Positions 1-5,844 of a DNA stretch of 13,099 nt are shown here, in pieces. Origin of the DNA: an uncultured Limnohabitans sp. (GTDB taxonomy: Bacteria; Pseudomonadota; Gammaproteobacteria; Burkholderiales; Burkholderiaceae_C); contig CALEYZ010000146.1 of NCBI GenBank assembly GCA_937928195.1, positions 1 through 13,099 of the forward strand, given 5' to 3'. Made by a program: the position numbers and the translations under genes. Numbering within the stretch: the stretch's first letter is position 1; each line of letters begins with the position of its first letter. Under the pieces are notes generated by a model. That model had not been told where the DNA came from. It did no database searches and saw only the letters and a list, made by a program, of their open reading frames with translations.

Positions 1-468
1 ATCTTTGGTGGCTTGACGTTGTGCGTCATTGAAATAAGCAGGTACCGTGATGACGGCTTCTGTCACTTCTTCGCCGAGGTAGTCTTCGGCGGTTTTCTTC
101 ATTTTGCGCAACACTTCAGCGCTGATTTGTGGGGGCGCCAATTTGTTGCCGCGCACTTCCACCCATGCGTCGCCATTGTCGGCTTTGGCAATGGTGTAAG
201 GCATCAGGTCGATGTCTTTTTGAACTTCTTTTTCAGAGAACTTGCGACCAATCAAACGCTTCACGGCATACAGCGTGTTGCGAGGATTGGTAACAGCTTG
301 ACGCTTGGCGGACGCGCCAACCAAAATTTCGCCGTCGTCTTGGTACGCAATGATGGAAGGGGTGGTGCGCGCGCCTTCGGCGTTCTCAATCACCTTGGTG
401 GTGTTGCCTTCCATGATGGCCACACACGAGTTGGTGGTGCCCAAGTCAATGCCAATGATTCTTCCCAT
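1..468 (-). CDS. dnaK: Chaperone DnaK (Hsp70), N-terminal 156 residues
   Basis: ATP-dependent Hsp70 chaperone that binds exposed hydrophobic stretches of unfolded cytosolic proteins, working with DnaJ and the exchange factor GrpE. The visible part is the start of the nucleotide-binding domain. It begins MGRIIGIDLGTTNSCVA, with the phosphate-binding loop IDLGTTNS at about residues 7-14, and runs to AVITVPAYFND and RQATKD at the window edge. The reading frame is open to base 1, so the gene is cut by the window and not broken; the family is about 640 residues. The ATG at 466-468 is preceded by GGAG at a suitable distance. It follows grpE with a 95-base gap that carries its own sigma-32 promoter, so it can be heat-induced separately from grpE. 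Identification is essentially certain. Confidence 0.98.
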   Translation of the reverse strand, partial: MGRIIGIDLGTTNSCVAIMEGNTTKVIENAEGARTTPSIIAYQDDGEILVGASAKRQAVTNPRNTLYAVKRLIGRKFSEKEVQKDIDLMPYTIAKADNGDAWVEVRGNKLAPPQISAEVLRKMKKTAEDYLGEEVTEAVITVPAYFNDAQRQATKD

Positions 469-506
469 GTTCTTCTCCGGTAAATCTTAAAAAATGCTTG
501 AATGAA

Positions 507-557
507 TCAGAAGTAGGGGCGGTTTAGGCAATTTCAAGGGCCTATTTCTACTTCTGA
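507..557. repeat. 10-bp inverted repeat around the dnaK promoter
   Basis: TCAGAAGTAG (507-516) and CTACTTCTGA (548-557) are perfect inverted copies separated by 31 bases. The spacer contains the -35 of the sigma-32 promoter, and the left arm contains part of its -10. It is not the CIRCE element bound by HrcA (TTAGCACTC, 9 bases, GAGTGCTAA). It could form a stem in the grpE-dnaK transcript or be a binding site. Its function is unknown. Confidence 0.6.
512..538 (-). promoter_or_regulatory. Sigma-32 (RpoH) heat-shock promoter of dnaK
   Basis: On the minus strand the -35 element CTTGAAA (532-538) is a perfect match to the RpoH consensus. Twelve bases later comes CCCCTACT (512-519), close to the consensus -10 CCCCATNT. 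Transcription should start near base 505, leaving a leader of about 37 bases before the dnaK ATG. The -10 overlaps one arm of a 10-bp inverted repeat (507-516 and 548-557). The spacing is slightly short, and the third and fourth bases after CCCC differ from consensus. Confidence 0.7.
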
Positions 558-563
558 AGGGTT

Positions 564-1169
564 TTATTTGGGCGCCGTGACGGTGACCAAGGCAGGACGC
601 AAGACGCGGTCAGCGATGAGGTAGCCTTTTTGCAAGACAGTCACGACAGTATTGGCTTCTTGTTCAGCAGGCACCACACTGATGGCTTGGTGGTGGTGCG
701 GGTCAAACTTGGTGCCGGCGGCAGGGTTGATCTCCAACACTTTGTTGCGCTCCAAGGCGCTTTTCAGCTGACGCAGCGTGGCTTCGGCGCCTTCGCGAAT
801 TTGGTCGGGTGTGGCCGATTGAATGGCCAGACCGGCTTCCAAGCTGTCCAAAACGGGCAGCAGGCTGTCGGCAAAACCTTCCACCGCAAACTTACGGGCC
901 TTGGAAATTTCTTCGTCAGCGCGGCGGCGGGCATTTTGCACATCAGCCTGGGCGCGCAAATATTGGTCGGCCAGGGTGGCGTTTTGGGCTTTGATGTTGG
1001 CCAGCTCGGCTTGGGCATCGGCCAAGGGATCTTGTGAAACTGGCGCTTGCTGCGCCTGGGTGTCTGTGCCCATGGCAGCAGCAGCAGCGGCCAAGGCTTC
1101 GGCTGTTGGCATGACGTTGGGCGTGCCGGGGTTTTGATTTGTAGGGTTTTGTGAGCTGGAATCAGACAT
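564..1169 (-). CDS. grpE: Nucleotide exchange factor GrpE
   Basis: Co-chaperone that drives ADP release from DnaK in the cytosol and acts as a thermosensor in the Hsp70 cycle. The 201-residue protein has a low-complexity N-terminus (about 1-48, rich in Ser, Asn, Gln and a run of seven alanines). A long coiled-coil helix follows (about 50-115, charged and Ala-rich), then the beta domain with the GrpE signature: TKFDPHHHQAI at 153-163 and VLQKGYLIADRVLRPALV at 178-195. The frame is open upstream to 1229, but that extension lies over the promoter and hairpins. The ATG at 1167-1169 (MSDSSSQ) sits just downstream of the predicted transcript start and fits the usual length. An in-frame ATG at 1178 is a less likely start. 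It is followed 95 bases later by dnaK. Confidence 0.97.
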   Translation of the reverse strand: MSDSSSQNPTNQNPGTPNVMPTAEALAAAAAAMGTDTQAQQAPVSQDPLADAQAELANIKAQNATLADQYLRAQADVQNARRRADEEISKARKFAVEGFADSLLPVLDSLEAGLAIQSATPDQIREGAEATLRQLKSALERNKVLEINPAAGTKFDPHHHQAISVVPAEQEANTVVTVLQKGYLIADRVLRPALVTVTAPK

Positions 1170-1192
1170 GAAATGCATCCGCAATAAATGAC

Positions 1193-1215
1193 AACGCCCC
1201 AAACTTGGGGGCGTT
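1193..1215. repeat. 8-bp GC-rich hairpin overlapping the grpE -10
   Basis: AACGCCCC (1193-1200) and GGGGCGTT (1208-1215) form a perfect 8-bp stem with a 7-base loop. On the minus strand the stem is followed by GTCATTTATT, which is only loosely T-rich, so terminator activity is possible for transcripts reading in from the FKBP gene. On the plus strand it is followed by TTTT. The stem contains most of the sigma-32 -10 element of grpE. Confidence 0.6.
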
Positions 1216-1230
1216 TTGAGAGATTTCAAG
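1203..1230 (-). promoter_or_regulatory. Sigma-32 (RpoH) heat-shock promoter of grpE
   Basis: On the minus strand CTTGAAA (1224-1230) is a perfect -35 match. After 13 bases comes CCCCAAGT (1203-1210), close to the -10 consensus CCCCATNT. The start point is predicted near 1196, giving a leader of roughly 27 bases before the grpE ATG at 1169. The -35 sits inside the right arm of the hairpin that follows the FKBP gene, and the -10 sits inside the 1193-1215 hairpin. Confidence 0.75.
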
Positions 1231-1264
1231 ACCCTTTTGGCAATCTGCCAAGGGGGCTTGAATC
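1222..1264 (-). terminator. Long imperfect hairpin after the FKBP gene, possible terminator
   Basis: Starting 3 bases after the FKBP stop, the minus strand reads as an imperfect stem. GATT and CAAG pair with CTTG and AATC on the far side, CCC with GGG, and TTGGCA with TGCCAA around the 3-base loop GAT. That is about 17 pairs with small bulges. There is no clean U tract after it, so intrinsic termination is uncertain. The far arm is also the -35 region of the grpE heat-shock promoter. Confidence 0.4.
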
Positions 1265-1267
1265 AGA

Positions 1268-1618
1268 TCAAGACAATTCGAGCAATTCGACGTCGAATTT
1301 GAGGGTGGCGTTGGGGGGGATGACGCCGCCTGCGCCGCGAGGGCCGTAGCCTAAGTCAGAAGGAATGATCAGGGTGCGTGCACCGCCGATTTTCATGCCA
1401 GCCACGCCTTCATCCCAGCCGCGAATGACCATGCCTGCGCCCAAAATGAATTGGAAGGGGTCGCGGCGGTCTTTGCTGGAGTCAAACTTGGCGCCTTGCT
1501 CGCCGTCTTTGTACAGCCAACCTGTGTAATGCACAGTGACCGTTTGGCCTTTGGTGGCTTCGGCGCCGTCGCCGACCACGGTGTCTTCGTATTGCAGGCC
1601 TGTGGCTGTGGTGATCAT
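1268..1618 (-). CDS. FKBP-type peptidyl-prolyl cis-trans isomerase
   Basis: Small cytosolic folding enzyme that isomerises Xaa-Pro bonds. The whole 116-residue protein is one FKBP domain. It has VHYTGWLY at 29-36, KFDSSKDR at 44-51, GAGMVIRGWDEGVAGMKIGG at 60-79, GYGPRGAGGVIPPNATLKFD at 90-109, and the ending ELLELS. The usual pocket residues are present (Y31, F45, D46, V64, I65, W68, Y91, F108). No signal peptide is seen. The frame extends upstream to 1645, but the ATG at 1616-1618 has AGGA eight bases before it and matches the family's usual start. It stands alone between two hairpin regions, directly upstream of grpE. No dedicated promoter was convincingly seen. The exact substrate range is unknown. 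Confidence 0.96.
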   Translation of the reverse strand: MITTATGLQYEDTVVGDGAEATKGQTVTVHYTGWLYKDGEQGAKFDSSKDRRDPFQFILGAGMVIRGWDEGVAGMKIGGARTLIIPSDLGYGPRGAGGVIPPNATLKFDVELLELS

Positions 1619-1650
1619 GATGTGTCCTAGAAAGAAAGGGGTCATAGAAA

Positions 1651-1669
1651 GGCCGGTGCAAGACCGGCC
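1651..1669 (-). terminator. Hairpin, likely terminator of the FAH-family gene
   Basis: GGCCGGT (1651-1657), loop of five, ACCGGCC (1663-1669): a perfect GC-rich 7-bp stem. On the minus strand it is followed by TTTCTAT, a short T-rich tail. It lies 45 bases after the FAH-family stop and 32 bases before the FKBP start, as expected for a terminator between independent transcription units. Confidence 0.5.
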
Positions 1670-1691
1670 GATGGGCTGAATTATGCCAGTG

Positions 1692-1708
1692 GATGGGCCG
1701 AGCCCATC
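1692..1708. repeat. 7-bp hairpin just after the FAH-family stop codon
   Basis: GATGGGC (1692-1698), loop CGA, GCCCATC (1702-1708): a perfect 7-bp stem with a 3-base loop, starting six bases after the stop codon in the direction of transcription. No T tract follows. A third copy of GATGGGC lies at 1670-1676. It probably stabilises the 3' end or assists the terminator hairpin next to it. Confidence 0.5.
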
Positions 1709-1714
1709 TCCGCC

Positions 1715-2902
1715 TCAGTTGACTTTGTGCACCGCGCGTCGCTTGGCCAGGTCATGCATCAAGGCCCGCACGCCATAGGTCCAAGCAGGCGCTTGGTCCG
1801 AGGTGGTGACCCGGTTGAAAAGGGTGCCCAATTGCGGCGTGGTGATGGCCACTGTATCGCCCTCCACATGGGTGAAGCCCTGTCCAGGGCCGTGGCGGTC
1901 TTGTGTGGGGGCAAACATGGTGCCCAAAAACAGCACCAATCCGTCGGGGTACTGGTGGCAAGGGCCAATGGCTTGCGCGGCCAAGTCCAAGGGGTCGCGG
2001 CTGATTTGGCTGAGTGAACTGCTGCCTTGCATCACAAAGCCCTCAGGGCCGTGGACCGCCATGCTGAGGTCTGTGGTGCGCACGTTGTCGAGGGTGTACT
2101 GGCTGTCAAACAAACGAATGAAGGGGCCAATGGCGCAACTCGCATTGTTGTCCTTGGCTTTGCCCAAAAGCAAAGCACTGCGGCCTTCAAAGTCACGCAG
2201 GTTGACATCGTTGCCCATGGCCGCGCCCACCACGTGGCCTGTTGAATTGATGACCAAGACAATTTCAGGTTCTGGGTTGTTCCACGAACTGCCAGGGTGC
2301 AAGCCCACATCAAAGCCAGAACCCACCGCACTCATGGCTTGTGATTTGGTGAAAATTTCGGCATCGGGCCCAATGCCCACTTCAAGGTACTGCGACCACA
2401 CGCCTTGTGCCACCAATACTTCTTTGAGCTTCATGGCTTGCGCAGAGCCGGGTTTGACGTTGCGCAGGTTGTTCCCCATGACGTCCATCACCGCTTTGCG
2501 CACGCTCTCCGCTTTGGCCGCGTCCCCGCGCGCTTGCTCTTCAATCACGCGCTCGAGCATGCTGGCCACAAAGGTCACGCCGGCCGCTTTGATGGCTTGC
2601 AAGTCGGTGGGGGCGAGGAACCACGCAGCTTGTGGGTTTCGCTGCTGCGGGTCCGTGTTGGCCCACAGTGCTTGGGTGGACCAGGTTTTACCGTGGTGCT
2701 GCTGAACACGCAAGGCGACGTTGTCGATCTCCATCAGGTCGCTGCTGGTGAGCGCCAAGCCGGACAAGTCTGTGGTGTCAGTGGCGTTGACCTTGACCAA
2801 GTAGGGGCCTTCACCGGGCACCCAAATGCGGCCAACCAACACGGCAGTGGCCGCATCAACCGGCAGTGTCTCTGCCAAAGAAGGAAAGCTTGAAAGTGAC
2901 AA
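1715..2902 (-). CDS. Fumarylacetoacetate hydrolase family protein, XylX-like
   Basis: Predicted metal-dependent enzyme of the FAH superfamily. The N-terminal part is variable. The FAH catalytic core includes NNPEPEIV (about 208-215), GNDVNLRDFEGR (about 230-241), KAKDNNASCAIGPF (about 248-261), and HQYPDGLVLFLGTMFAPTQD further on. From memory this order and the roughly 395-residue length best match Caulobacter XylX, the 2-keto-3-deoxy-xylonate dehydratase, and related 2-keto-3-deoxy-pentonate dehydratases. That points to sugar-acid breakdown to 2-ketoglutarate semialdehyde, but this is inference. There is no ATG near the 5' end. TTG at 2900-2902 is chosen because GGGAG lies 8 bases before it; an upstream TTG at 2915-2917 has no such site. 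It follows marR after 47 bases and may be read through from that operon. Other FAH activities (hydratase, hydrolase, decarboxylase) cannot be excluded. Confidence 0.85.
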   Translation of the reverse strand: MSLSSFPSLAETLPVDAATAVLVGRIWVPGEGPYLVKVNATDTTDLSGLALTSSDLMEIDNVALRVQQHHGKTWSTQALWANTDPQQRNPQAAWFLAPTDLQAIKAAGVTFVASMLERVIEEQARGDAAKAESVRKAVMDVMGNNLRNVKPGSAQAMKLKEVLVAQGVWSQYLEVGIGPDAEIFTKSQAMSAVGSGFDVGLHPGSSWNNPEPEIVLVINSTGHVVGAAMGNDVNLRDFEGRSALLLGKAKDNNASCAIGPFIRLFDSQYTLDNVRTTDLSMAVHGPEGFVMQGSSSLSQISRDPLDLAAQAIGPCHQYPDGLVLFLGTMFAPTQDRHGPGQGFTHVEGDTVAITTPQLGTLFNRVTTSDQAPAWTYGVRALMHDLAKRRAVHKVN

Positions 2903-2949
2903 GGCAGGGTCTCCCAATGGGTGTGTCTGGGGCCCCGCTGGTCGGTGCC

Positions 2950-3411
2950 CTAGAGGTAAATTTTTTGCAACAAGGTGACCAAGGTTTGCGCTTGGTTGGG
3001 GGTGAGTTTAGAGCCAATGCTCATTTCTAGCTCGGAGGCTGTGGCCTCTGCTTGGGTCATGAGCGTCTGGCCTTTGTCTGTTGGGTGCAGTCCCATGGCA
3101 CGGCCATCGTGTGGGTGCGGCAAGCGCTCCAACAAGCCGCGCGATTCCAAAGATTGCACCAAGCCCACCAAGTTGGGTGGCAAGATGTTGAGGGCCGCGC
3201 ACAACTGGCGCGATGTGACGCCAGGATTGTGGACCACCACCGACATGACCGAAAAATCAACGGGCTTCAAGTCATAAACGGCCATGCGTTCTAGAAACTG
3301 GCCAATCACGGCCAAGGCAGCACGTCGCGCGTTGTAACCGATCAAGGTTTCCAAGTAGCTGGTGTCGACTTTGTCGACACTGGGCGCGGTTGTTTTTACG
3401 CTGCTGCGCAT
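2950..3411 (-). CDS. MarR-family transcriptional regulator
   Basis: DNA-binding regulator of 153 residues. Helices at about 18-60 form the dimer part. The winged helix-turn-helix follows, with VTSRQLCAALNI at 65-76, the recognition helix near 78-92 (PPNLVGLVQSLESRGLLERL spans 78-97), and the wing carrying the family's D-x-R (D102, R104) before a final dimerisation helix. Its start ATG (3409-3411) lies inside the acyl-CoA dehydrogenase gene with a 16-base overlap, so translation is probably coupled. Known MarR proteins of hydroxycinnamate clusters (CouR, PhdR, FerR/FerC) are repressors, several of them released by the CoA thioester. The cluster context suggests the same job here, but no ligand residues can be assigned. 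A perfect 19-base palindrome lies within its first codons. Confidence 0.92.
   Translation of the reverse strand: MRSSVKTTAPSVDKVDTSYLETLIGYNARRAALAVIGQFLERMAVYDLKPVDFSVMSVVVHNPGVTSRQLCAALNILPPNLVGLVQSLESRGLLERLPHPHDGRAMGLHPTDKGQTLMTQAEATASELEMSIGSKLTPNQAQTLVTLLQKIYL
3362..3380. repeat. Perfect palindrome inside the 5' end of marR
   Basis: GTGTCGAC, spacer TTT, GTCGACAC: an 8-3-8 perfect inverted repeat, built from two GTCGAC hexamers and covering codons 12-17 of the MarR gene (Val-Asp-Lys-Val-Asp-Thr). Its size and symmetry are like MarR-type operators, but it lies within coding sequence and may be chance. Confidence 0.55.
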
Positions 3412-5099
3412 TGCATCTCAATGATGTTGGCGCGCATGGCGAACTCGGGCAAGACCCACTGGCGAAAAGCTTGCGAAGGCGCGTGCCAACGGTCTTTCAA
3501 GTCGGCAGTGTCTGTTGGCAACTTGGCTTCAATGCGCTGCCATGCCCATTGCAACAAGACCAAGGCCATGGCGCGCAAGTAGTCATCGGCCACGCGATGA
3601 CCCACGCTGGGGTCTTGCTGCGCTGCGGTCAAAATACGGTGCGTCAAATTGCGCAGCTGTGTTGCCTCGGCCGTCTCGTTGCCTGTGTCTGCTTTCAGGT
3701 CGTCCAGCAGTTGGTTCAAGCTTTGACCGACGTCGGTCATGATTTTGCGAACCAGCAAATCAATGGCTTGAATTTCGTTGGTGCCCTCGTAAATCATGGC
3801 AACCCTTGCATCGCGAACGATTTGTTCAATGCCCCATTCGCGCACATAGCCATGCCCGCCAAACACTTGGAGGCAATCGCTGCCGCCATGAAAGGCTTGG
3901 TGGGTGAAGGCCGCTTTCATGACCGGCGTGACCAATGCGCACCAACGTTGCGACTTGGCTGCAGTATCTTTGTCAGCGTGTTTGATGCGGTCCAACTCGA
4001 CCGCAGTTTGATAGGCCAGCACACGACCGCCATCGACCCAAGAACGCTGCGTGTCCAAGATGCGCTTGATGGCAGGATGCGCAATGATGAAGTCAGCTTC
4101 GCCTGCCGATTTCGCTTTGGCGTCTTTGCCTGCAGGGGCGCGCATTTGACGACGCTCTTTGGCATAGGCGTCTGCTTTTTGCCAAGCGGCGTCCAACAGG
4201 CCAATGCCTTGCATGGCCACATGCAAACGTGCGGCGTTCATCATCACGAACATGGCATTCAAACCCTTGCCGGGTTCGCCAATGATGTCGGCCAGGGCCT
4301 CGTCAAAACGCATCACACACGTGGGGCTGCCGTGAAGGCCCATCTTTTCTTCAATGCGCTCGCAATGCACCGCACTTCGTTCGCCATTGGGGTAAAACTT
4401 GGGCACCAAGAAAAGCGACAAACCTTTGGGGCCGGGCGGCGCATCGGGCAGGCGGGCCAGCACCAAATGCACAATGTTGTCGGTCAGGTCGTGTTCGCCA
4501 CCCGAGATGAAAATTTTGGTGCCACTCAAGGCATAGCGGCCATCGGCTTGAGGTATGGCTTTGGTGCGTGACAAACCCAAGTCACTGCCAGCGTGGGGCT
4601 CTGTCAGGCACATGGTGGCCAGCCATTCACCGGTGCCCACTTTGCTGAGGTAAGTGTCTTGGAGTGCGGGGCTGGCGTAATGCTTGATGCATTCGTAGGC
4701 ACCGTGCAGCAAGCCAGGTGCCATGGTCCAGCCGTGGTTGGCGGCGGACAGCATTTCGTAGAGCATGATTTCCAAGACCGAAGGCAAGCCTTGCCCGCCA
4801 TCTTCGGCCGCTGTGGACAGTGCAGGCCAACCTGCTTGCCAGAACATTTGGTAGGCGGCTTGAAAGCCGGGCGGCATGGTGACTTTGCCGTCTTGCCACT
4901 GGGCACCAATTTCGTCGCCATCGCGATTCAGCGGCGCCACCACTTCACCGACAAATTTGCCTGCTTCGTCCAATACCTGTTGCACCAAATCGGCATCGAC
5001 CTCTGCAAATACAGGCATCGCCTGCAATTGTTGGGGTGCATTCAAGACCTGGGACAGGACAAACTGCATGTCCTGGATGCGGGGTTGATAGTCGCTCAT
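3396..5099 (-). CDS. Acyl-CoA dehydrogenase, DmdC-like long form
   Basis: FAD enzyme that introduces an alpha-beta double bond into an acyl-CoA, passing electrons to electron-transfer flavoprotein. It has 567 residues, longer than the roughly 380-residue standard enzyme. It has the short N-terminal extension (YQPRIQDMQFVL at 4-15), the FAD/substrate segment MCLTEPHAGSD at 163-173, and the substrate segment with MGLHGSPTCVM at 253-263. The C-terminal domain holds QVFGGHGYVREWGIEQIVRD at 411-430 and the catalytic glutamate E438 in YEGTNEIQ. An extra C-terminal helical domain runs from about 455 to 567. This architecture is that of the DmdC/3-methylmercaptopropionyl-CoA dehydrogenase group, whose members act on diverse substrates. 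Next to feruloyl-CoA synthase, a dihydro-phenylpropanoyl-CoA substrate is a reasonable guess. It starts 15 bases after livF. Confidence 0.93.
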   Translation of the reverse strand: MSDYQPRIQDMQFVLSQVLNAPQQLQAMPVFAEVDADLVQQVLDEAGKFVGEVVAPLNRDGDEIGAQWQDGKVTMPPGFQAAYQMFWQAGWPALSTAAEDGGQGLPSVLEIMLYEMLSAANHGWTMAPGLLHGAYECIKHYASPALQDTYLSKVGTGEWLATMCLTEPHAGSDLGLSRTKAIPQADGRYALSGTKIFISGGEHDLTDNIVHLVLARLPDAPPGPKGLSLFLVPKFYPNGERSAVHCERIEEKMGLHGSPTCVMRFDEALADIIGEPGKGLNAMFVMMNAARLHVAMQGIGLLDAAWQKADAYAKERRQMRAPAGKDAKAKSAGEADFIIAHPAIKRILDTQRSWVDGGRVLAYQTAVELDRIKHADKDTAAKSQRWCALVTPVMKAAFTHQAFHGGSDCLQVFGGHGYVREWGIEQIVRDARVAMIYEGTNEIQAIDLLVRKIMTDVGQSLNQLLDDLKADTGNETAEATQLRNLTHRILTAAQQDPSVGHRVADDYLRAMALVLLQWAWQRIEAKLPTDTADLKDRWHAPSQAFRQWVLPEFAMRANIIEMQCAAA

Positions 5100-5114
5100 G
5101 AAGTGGTTACTCGG

Positions 5115-5843
5115 TTATTTTTTGGCAGCACCCAAATAGGTGTCGATCACACGGGGGTCTTCCGCCAAATCAGAGGCTTTCCCATGCAAGCTGATTTCGC
5201 CCATTTCCAGCACGTAGCCCTGATCGGCCACGGCCAATGCGGCGCGCGCGTTCTGTTCCACCAACACAATCGACACGCCGGTGCGTCGCAATGTTTCAAT
5301 GATGGCGAAGATCTCTTTCACAATGAGCGGCGCCAAACCCAGGCTGGGCTCGTCCAACATCAAGAGAGAAGGGCGAGACATGAGGGCTCTGCCCACCGCC
5401 AACATTTGGCGCTCACCGCCCGACAAGGTGCCAGCTTCTTGCACGCGGCGTTCTTTGAGGCGTGGGAACAAGTCGTATACATCGTCTAAACGATTGCGCC
5501 ATTCGGCATTGCCCAGGCGCATCTGGCGATAGCCGCCCAGCACCAAGTTGTCTTCCACGGTCATGGTGTTGAACAGCTCACGTTTTTCAGGCACCAATGA
5601 GATGCCTTGCATGACGCGTTCTTCCAAGGTCAATTCGTTGATGGACTGGCCGTTGAATTCAATCGAACCTTGCGCAGGCAAGATGCCCATCAGGCTGTTT
5701 AAAAAAGTTGATTTGCCGGCACCATTGGGACCAATGACCGTGATCACACTGCCTTTGGCGGCTTCCAAACTGATGCCATGGAGCACTTCGGCTTTGCCGT
5801 AGCCCGCATGCAATTGCTGAACTTTGAGAATGGGGGTTGTCAT
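5115..5843 (-). CDS. livF: ABC importer ATPase, LivF type
   Basis: Cytoplasmic ATPase subunit of a branched-chain amino acid/aromatic acid class (HAAT) importer. It has 242 residues: Walker A GPNGAGKST at 38-46, ABC signature LSGGERQ at 140-146, Walker B LLMLDEP at 160-166 (D164, E165), and the VEQNA segment at 195-199, where LivF proteins carry Gln at the H-loop position. All nucleotide-binding motifs are intact. The frame is open upstream to 5930 within livMG, but the ATG at 5841-5843 has GGAG seven bases before it and lies one base after the livMG stop (TGA-C-ATG). The substrate is more likely an aromatic acid than an amino acid, judging from neighbours. The gene symbol is by family only. 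Confidence 0.95.
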   Translation of the reverse strand: MTTPILKVQQLHAGYGKAEVLHGISLEAAKGSVITVIGPNGAGKSTFLNSLMGILPAQGSIEFNGQSINELTLEERVMQGISLVPEKRELFNTMTVEDNLVLGGYRQMRLGNAEWRNRLDDVYDLFPRLKERRVQEAGTLSGGERQMLAVGRALMSRPSLLMLDEPSLGLAPLIVKEIFAIIETLRRTGVSIVLVEQNARAALAVADQGYVLEMGEISLHGKASDLAEDPRVIDTYLGAAKK

Positions 5844-5844
5844 G

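Noticed and set aside
1076..1096. GCAGCAGCAGC-like run as a microsatellite
   Set aside because: It encodes the alanine run in the low-complexity N-terminus of GrpE, is short, and gives no sign of phase variation.
469..1267. CIRCE element for HrcA control of grpE or dnaK
   Set aside because: Both leaders were read on both strands. The inverted repeats there do not match TTAGCACTC-N9-GAGTGCTAA.
1619..1650. Sigma-70 promoter for the FKBP gene
   Set aside because: A TTGCAC-like -35 can be found, but no acceptable -10 lies at 16-18 bases, so it is not called.
1803..2705. 300-codon open frame on the plus strand
   Set aside because: Antisense to the FAH-family gene, whose conserved motifs fix the real frame.
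2929..2936. GGGGCCCC palindrome between marR and the FAH-family gene
   Set aside because: Too short and without a loop or T tract to be called a terminator or operator.
3390..4571. 393-codon open frame on the plus strand
   Set aside because: It lies antisense to the clear acyl-CoA dehydrogenase gene, shows no recognisable domain, and has the odd His/Cys-rich composition expected of a shadow frame in GC-rich coding DNA.
4593..5489. 298-codon open frame on the plus strand
   Set aside because: Antisense to the acyl-CoA dehydrogenase start and livF, with no family features and no ribosome site of note.
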